Source: Ephydatia muelleri (Eukaryota; Porifera; Demospongiae; Spongillida; Spongillidae). From it: a stretch of 64,000 nt of DNA. The notes below the pieces were generated by a model. It did not search any database. It had not been told where the DNA came from and saw only the letters and a program-made list of their open reading frames with translations. Each line of letters starts with the position of its first letter. The first letter of the stretch is position 1. Positions 58,203-64,000 of this stretch are shown here, piece by piece. Location: contig JABACO010000006.1 of NCBI GenBank assembly GCA_013339895.1, positions 11,957,299 through 12,021,298 on the forward strand, written 5' to 3'. Position numbers and translations under genes: made by a program.

Positions 58203-61200
58203 CTATGTCCATTTCACTCTATTGATTAGTGAATGTTGCACTAAATGTTTATAGTTTTCATTCAGCCTCAGCATTCTTAAGGTGTTGTTGGACCTTAAGG
58301 CATCTATTAGAGCTGCAGCTCCATCATCTTCAATTCCATCACACAATAGTACGTTCATCTCCTTCAATGTAGGGTGGACCTTCAAAACAGATGATAGCTC
58401 CAGTGCCCCCTGCTTTGTAAATGGATTTCTGCTCAAATCCAGTTTCTGCAGCTTGCAGCAACTCAGACCAATGTTAAGGCAATGAATGGCTTCATCATCT
58501 AGATCACATTGAGATAGAGCCAGCTCTAAAAGCGATGTGTTGTGTGCTAGCGCTTTAGCTGTGGAACGAAAAAGTAGCATTATTTCATTGCATCATTCAG
58601 AGTATGGTATATTGTACAAATTCAGCTTCTTTTATGTGCACAAATAAACAATTGTATGTTTCATGATGCATAACACAAATTCGTAAAACTTACCAATAGC
58701 TGCTGCTCCTTCACTTTCTATACTGTTACACTCCAAATCAAGAATTGTTAAGCAGGTATTGTTCTTCAGCACCGGCTCTATGTTTGTAAATTATTTTAAA
58801 AGACATTGGATAAAAATACTCCATGCACGATGTTTCAGAAGAAGCAGCATTGACTGTGTCACAACAGATTACGCTTCCTAAATTGTTACTCATGCAGGTA
58901 TGCATACTTCGGCAGCTCACTTAAGTAGGTCAGCACCGTATGTGTGCATATGCCTGTCTTACCTAGAAGCACAATCCCACTAGGGGTAAGGTCACAAGAT
59001 ACCGCTCTGAAGCATGTGATGTGGTGGAAGGCCTTGCCCTTCTCGGCTAGTACCATCATCCTTATGTGCTCATCGGTGATGTTGCATTGCTGGAGCTGAA
59101 TGCTCCACAGTGCAGTGCTATGAGTAATGCAGTACCCAAGTGCACAAAGATCAAATGGAGTCAGTGAAACTCCTTTACAGTGGAAGCGTTGCTCACTATT
59201 TCCTACCACAGATCGAATGTACACAGGCCTTTGAGTCTCAAACAGCCAATGCAGGTTCTCTACAAGACTGGCATTCTCTTTCTGCTTTGGAGTGATCACA
59301 CTTGAAAAGTTGTCATCTGTATCAGACGATGGCAAATACTTTGTAAGTCCAGATGCAAGTCGCATGGCTAAGGAATTATTGCTGTTTGAAGCAAATTTTT
59401 TAATGCAGTCTCTTTGCTGTGGTATGGTTAGAGACATGACATGATAAGCTGTGAAGAACTCCTGTAGTGTCGAGTGAAGGAAACTGTGAACCAAACATCC
59501 TGTCAAAGGGTCTGTTCTTTTCTGCAAGAGCCCTGAATGGCATAAGAAAGGGGGGTCGCATAAATGGTTTTTGTTGAGATGGTTAATTGATACACGAATT
59601 ATTTTTTTAATATACGTTTCGACACATCTGCAAGCATGGTGACAAAGCACTGTGAGTGTGATGATAATCTTAGTAATTGGCTACAGAGAAAGCACACATG
59701 CTTGGATCAAAACTACTCCTCCAAGCTACACATCTGTCCGTGTATAATTGTTTTGTGTACAGATACTAAAGATGTAAACAATACTTTAAGGATAAGATGC
59801 TTTATGTTTGCTCAAAGTTTATTACAAAAACAGTAACAGAACAAAAATAATGTGTGAGTTACAATAACAAATGAAACTGAAAATCCAAGTAATGGATGCA
59901 CCAGAGTAAATGTGCCCTCAAACTGCACACATGCAATCACCCCATATCACTGACCCTCAGCAACATACCTAATGTTTGGGCTCTTTCTGGTAAATCATGC
60001 AAAATGGTTTCGCTCTTTATGGTGCTGTCATATGCTAACTTAGCAATGCCAGCGAGCCGGGAGAGTGTGGATGATGCCAACCCTTCGAAACATGTCCACT
60101 TTGATGGGCTGCTGGGTAAGGAACCTTCCAGGAGCTGTTTGACTGATTTAAAAAGCATATAACAAGCACTGCTGCAGCACAGATTGTCCATTAACCATTA
60201 CTGTGCCACACAAATGGAGCCATCCAGTTCTGTATATGTCACTGCTTACAACAATCTACTTATTTGAGTTCCATACATTAACAGTAAAAAGAAACTCACA
60301 TGTGGTGGCCATTTTTGCTGTACAGGTGTTGAGAGACTGATCTTTCTTCAGGATACCGATAAATACATGATAGACTTGAGGTACATTGATGGCCCTTGCC
60401 TCCACTGCGTTGAGTATGAGGGAGTTCTTCTCCTTTGTGGAGATCTGGTCCTTGTCACCAAACACAGGCTGTGTGAGTATTCCATCGCTACACAGTGACT
60501 GTGACAAGCCGACAGAGTCTCGTATTGTATCCACCAGTTCATCGCGATGCATCTGCAATGTCTTCAACTCAGCTGAAAGCTGCGTATCAACTGTGCATAT
60601 CGAGAGGGAGCATGTGTTGTTGCTCTTGGTCTGGCTAAGCATTGTAATGTTACATCACTTTCTAGAATCATAGATATAGCTAATGAGAATTTACTAATTA
60701 ATGTTTTATCGATCAATTAACTTATACATGATCTGCATACATGTTGTAATACATAGGGGCTCCAACTAGGAGGCTCCAACTAGGAGGCTCCAAATAGGAG
60801 GCTCCAAACTACTGCATGCGTGCATTGACCACAACATGGCTCCAGGGGAGGGGTTGGAAAGGAAAATAGTGATGGCATTTGGCACACCTTGTCTTGTGGG
60901 CATGAGCTGAATGTGAAAGTGATGTGAGTTGTATTACGTGTATTTCATACATAGCAGATAGCTTTACACAGTCACTGTGCATTTTACCTTGCTCCGCCTC
61001 GTCCTTTTCATGAAGGACCAGCAAGACCTGCGTGAAGGCAACGTACAGCTCCGTAATCGTCCGCGGTATGGGCTTCCCGACACCGCTGTGGTTTGTGTAC
61101 ATTTCGACCAACATGGCGCAGTACATGGGTACGGACATCAGACTGTAGGTGTGAGGGTGGCAGCCGATGTATCTTCTGAAGCTGTCCAGCAAAGTCCCGT

Positions 61201-62269
61201 TCGCCCTCAACAAGCGATCAATGTAGGTGTCGACTTCTCTTTTGCGAAACCCCAGTACCTCAATCAACTGATCTTGGAACCCACAACCTTGTCGAAACCG
61301 AAATAGGGTCTGGCTCGAAGAGGGGCGTGCCGTGATGATTAGTGTGACCCCCGGGAGCTCATTTCCTCGGATGACCTTCGCGATCAGCGACTTGCCCTGG
61401 AGGTCTACAGCTTGTTCGTCGAATCCGTCCAGCATCAGCACGGATCCCTTCCCTCCGACCGCTGCCACCGTGGCGACGACTGCTGCGGTCACGTGGGGAT
61501 CGGGATGGCGAAAAAGTTCCGAGAGCTGGCTCGCCTCGCGCACGCTCCTATCCCGTAGCTTCAGGTGAACGAGGATGCCAAGATCGTCGAACATCGAGCG
61601 ATCGCACCACCTCTTTCCGATCAGCCAGGCCAAAGTAGACTTCCCTATTCCGGGAGGCCCCTCCACAACGACACATCGATGGTAGTGACCATTCTCCATC
61701 TTGCCCACCTGAATTGAAACAAGGAGTCCTCTACTGATAAACCAATAATCTTACGTGCCCGTGTCTCACCTGATCTAAACGGATGGCCCTCCTCTTCCTT
61801 GCGTGCGTACGAGCGTCTGGAGGAGGGGACTCGTATCTGTCCTGCTCCTTCACGTCTTTGTCTACGATTTCCACCAGTGCAAGATCGAGGAACTGAATAG
61901 GTCTTACTGGGGGCCATTTGGAATGGACGAGCTGTGTACTGCTGATATCGTAGAACCCTCTGAGATATTGAATGTACTCTTCCACTTCACTAGCGCTCGA
62001 TACTTCGGAGACGACGACATGCTTGGACTGCACTTTCCCGCTCTGAGCCACGCCCACTTCTGCACCATCTATCAGATCATAGTTAAAAAATCTTTCCAGC
62101 ATGACTCGTTAGCACAACGTAATAGTCATCTGGTGAGCCCATGTGGATCACCCTCATCCGTACCTTCAATGTCGTACTCGTACACTTCATCTGAATGGAT
62201 TTGGATCCTAGGTCTGACTTCGATGACTCCTAAACCACTTGTAGCTGCCTTCGAGGCCCCGCATCCCAT
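58203..62269 (-). CDS. NLR receptor: MGCGAS anchor, NACHT, internal CARD, LRRs
   Basis: Eight exons: 62164-62269, 61770-62068, 60988-61708, 60300-60590, 59969-60142, 58963-59532, 58694-58777 and 58203-58558. They total 866 residues with no frame break. Residues 1-6 are MGCGAS (predicted myristoyl Gly2, palmitoyl Cys3). Residues 36-135 are a pre-NACHT linker. NACHT: Walker A GPPGIGKST at 152-160, Walker B LMLDGFDE at 226-233, sensor ITARP near 260-264. A CARD-like domain lies at about 383-468 (MHRDELVDTIRD, DGILTQPVFGDK, YHVFIGILKKD). The winged-helix-like piece (FEGLASSTLSRLAGIAKLAY, LPERAQTLG) is at 473-531. A helical region with HSTLQEFFTAYHV lies in 531-720, and ribonuclease-inhibitor-type LRRs (LTILDLECNSIESEGAAAIG, LQKLDLSRNPFTKQGALEL) in 721-866. 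NLRs sense microbial or danger signals and oligomerise through NACHT. From exon 3 onward, all introns are phase 1. Only four or five LRRs are visible. Confidence 0.9.
60300..60590 (-). other. CARD exon of the NLR, phase 1-1 cassette
   Basis: A 291-base exon (97 codons) flanked by phase-1 introns, so it can be included or skipped without shifting frame. It has the CARD pattern: amphipathic first helix with HRDELV, turn DGILT, STKEKNSLILNAVEARA, then YHVFIGILKK. An upstream in-frame ATG at 60642 (MLSQTKSNNT) could give an isoform that starts at the CARD. Confidence 0.75.
60755..60808 (+). repeat. 14-bp tandem repeat, four copies
   Basis: GGCTCCAACTAGGA repeated. It lies in the intron between the NACHT and CARD exons. 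Confidence 0.9.
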
Positions 62270-62534
62270 GCTTGACCAGAGACTAATAAATCTCATTTAT
62301 CTCCATGGATACAGTTATAGCGCAGCCCCACAGTGACGTAGCTTATTGTAAAGAGGAGGAGTTGAATATGATTGCCGCATGACAGGCGCCTGGTAAAGAA
62401 TAAAAAGACGCGAAACGCGAAACTGCTCGACAAGACGATATTATATAATAGAGGGATTGGCAACGCGTCACGTGGGCCATAGAGATTAGCGTGCTGGTGT
62501 GATTCGCACCTGCATATAAGTAGTCTAAAACTCG

Positions 62535-63180
62535 CTGGTTTAAAAGAAGAAGGCTTTTTTATTTGTAATTTTCAAGTTCGCCATCACATGCACTACGTGC
62601 TGCTCTTTTGTTTGAAGGGCTGCGAGTGTTGTGTTGCATTATTTCGAGCGTTTTTGCCAAAATTGTGATTTTACCGGAGCGCCGTTTTTGTGGGACAGTA
62701 TCTAACGAATCGATGGTCTTTTCTTCTTGAAAATGGCTTTATAAACGTGCAGATGGTTACATTGAAGCGTGGTGTTGTTTGTTTGTAACGGCAGTGCTCA
62801 GAACCGTTCCAACAGAACGTTGGATATGGTAATTGTGTGGGACAGTGTAGCCTTTATCGTTAAAGCTAGATCGCTAAATCTGACGCTGTCTTGTAGCTCT
62901 TGATTCATATTTTAGCATCCGAATATTTTTATATCTAGCGCGCGACTACGTTACGGCTTATACCTGTATTGTGTGATAGGTGATGGTTTTATGGTTGTTT
63001 CTAACTTGCTAGCTCATTATGCAGTCTATACAGCGGGAATTAACACGTATAATTAACTAATCGCCTCCTATAATGATAATTGCCCTATTTGTGTATAAGC
63101 ATACATTTACTGGCTGTGTGTTCGAGTACAGGTGCGAATGGCACGCGCTAATGCGTGAAAAGTGGGCCCGTTTCATATTT
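62535..63180 (+). repeat. Dispersed repeat, copy 2 of 2
   Basis: Inverse-orientation match to 19270-19775 (62535-63030), followed by short matches to 18421-18445 and 17735-17800 (63068-63180). It lacks the hAT, hairpin and RecQ insertions seen in copy 1, so it shows the element closer to its original state. Confidence 0.8.
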
Positions 63181-64000
63181 TATCTCTGCATTATTAACTC
63201 GACACAAGTTGCCATGGCTTCCATTACAAATTAATCCAGCTTAATTAACACGTATCATTTCGTTCCTATAAACAGGTGGAGGATCCTTATGATAATGCAC
63301 TTCTCTTCAGTATATTTCCATGAAAAAATAATTCATTTGATACATCACTTCTCAGATTTTGAATATAAAAACACATTTACAGAAGTTATGTTATACATGC
63401 AGTAATTTAAATAATGTGCACTTGGGACGTGTGAACTAGAACTAGAGTGAAGGGCACTCTTTCTAGCTTCACTCTTGAGTGACGATCAACCTCTGAAGAG
63501 TGACGTTCATTCTGTGGAATTTAGTGACAAACTACTGATTGAATTCAGTGATAAAAATGGGGTGACTGATGAGACTATAATAGTAAAGCTAGCGCATGAG
63601 TGATTGTTGAACGCATGCATAAGCGTCACATGTTTACTTTGTGTATCTTTTACTTTTCCGACGCATAGATTTCGTAACCATAATATTTCTATCACACGTC
63701 AGTAAATAAACATTGACTCAAATATCACTTCACTGCATGAATCAAGCTATACCAGTTGTCCCATTAAACGACCAGCCGAATTAAATCTATGCCACATGAC
63801 TGTTAAATAAATTACTAAGGCTTAATGTACCTCCAAATCTTCTTGATCATTTCCAACAGGTTAGTTGACATGACGACAGCCAGACTTCATAGCATATCAA
63901 GGCTAATCCAGGAGTGAATGTGGCCCTCGAAATTTCACTCCTATTTTAAGTGAATAAGAGCTCTCTACGCGGAATACTCTTAATTCTCTCCCACACTTTC
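63181..64000. other. Non-coding end of the window
   Basis: No gene is supported. Short GAGTGA/TCACTC motifs recur at 63440-63570 and 63910-63950, possibly the edge of another repeat. Confidence 0.4.

Overview
The window looks like intron-rich animal nuclear DNA, most likely from a marine invertebrate. A sponge is my best guess, because NACHT-LRR receptors, ROCO-Death proteins, OTU-bearing Ginger transposons and RecQ fragments in repeats all suggest one. That assignment is inference; no rRNA or other species marker is present. There are no bacterial operons, CRISPR arrays or convincing tRNAs.

Layout. Bases 1-20,500 are almost gene-free and packed with repeats: microsatellites, a 2.2 kb element with terminal inverted repeats (931-3145), a large inverted repeat (5561-7150 / 10114-11918), several minisatellites, a hAT element with a perfect 8-bp target duplication (13315-14074) and a decayed Ginger element with a perfect 4-bp target duplication (15113-16445). 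A frameshifted RecQ helicase fragment lies inside another repeat. Bases 20,500-24,700 hold two small secreted-protein loci, each with a TATA box: a DNRLRE-type protein (minus, one frameshift) and a two-repeat cysteine-rich protein (plus, four exons). Bases 25,200-37,700 hold relics: two reverse-transcriptase remnants, a DNA transposon and a ROCO (Roc-COR)-Death pseudogene with at least six frame breaks.

Bases 38,500-62,300 are the gene-rich part, and all the genes I could assemble there are on the minus strand: a mucin-like single-pass membrane protein with a tyrosine-bearing tail (43175-38558), an unrecognised 376-residue protein (47657-45523), a stathmin-domain (STMND1-like) protein interrupted by a 1000-N gap (54304-49633), and an 866-residue NLR receptor (62269-58203). 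I built these models by joining exons at GT-AG (once GC-AG) sites with matching codon phase. The NLR, membrane, small secreted and 47 kb models stay open through every junction.

Main biological point. The last three genes all begin MGCGAS, a predicted N-myristoylation plus palmitoylation signal, and each first exon ends in phase 1. The stathmin-like protein and the NLR are otherwise unrelated, so this looks like a cluster of membrane-tethered proteins sharing an anchoring first exon. In the NLR the CARD is not at the N-terminus. It sits on its own phase 1-1 exon between the NACHT core and the winged-helix region, and the N-terminus carries the lipid-anchor motif. I know of no described NLR with that layout, and it is the best candidate here for something new.
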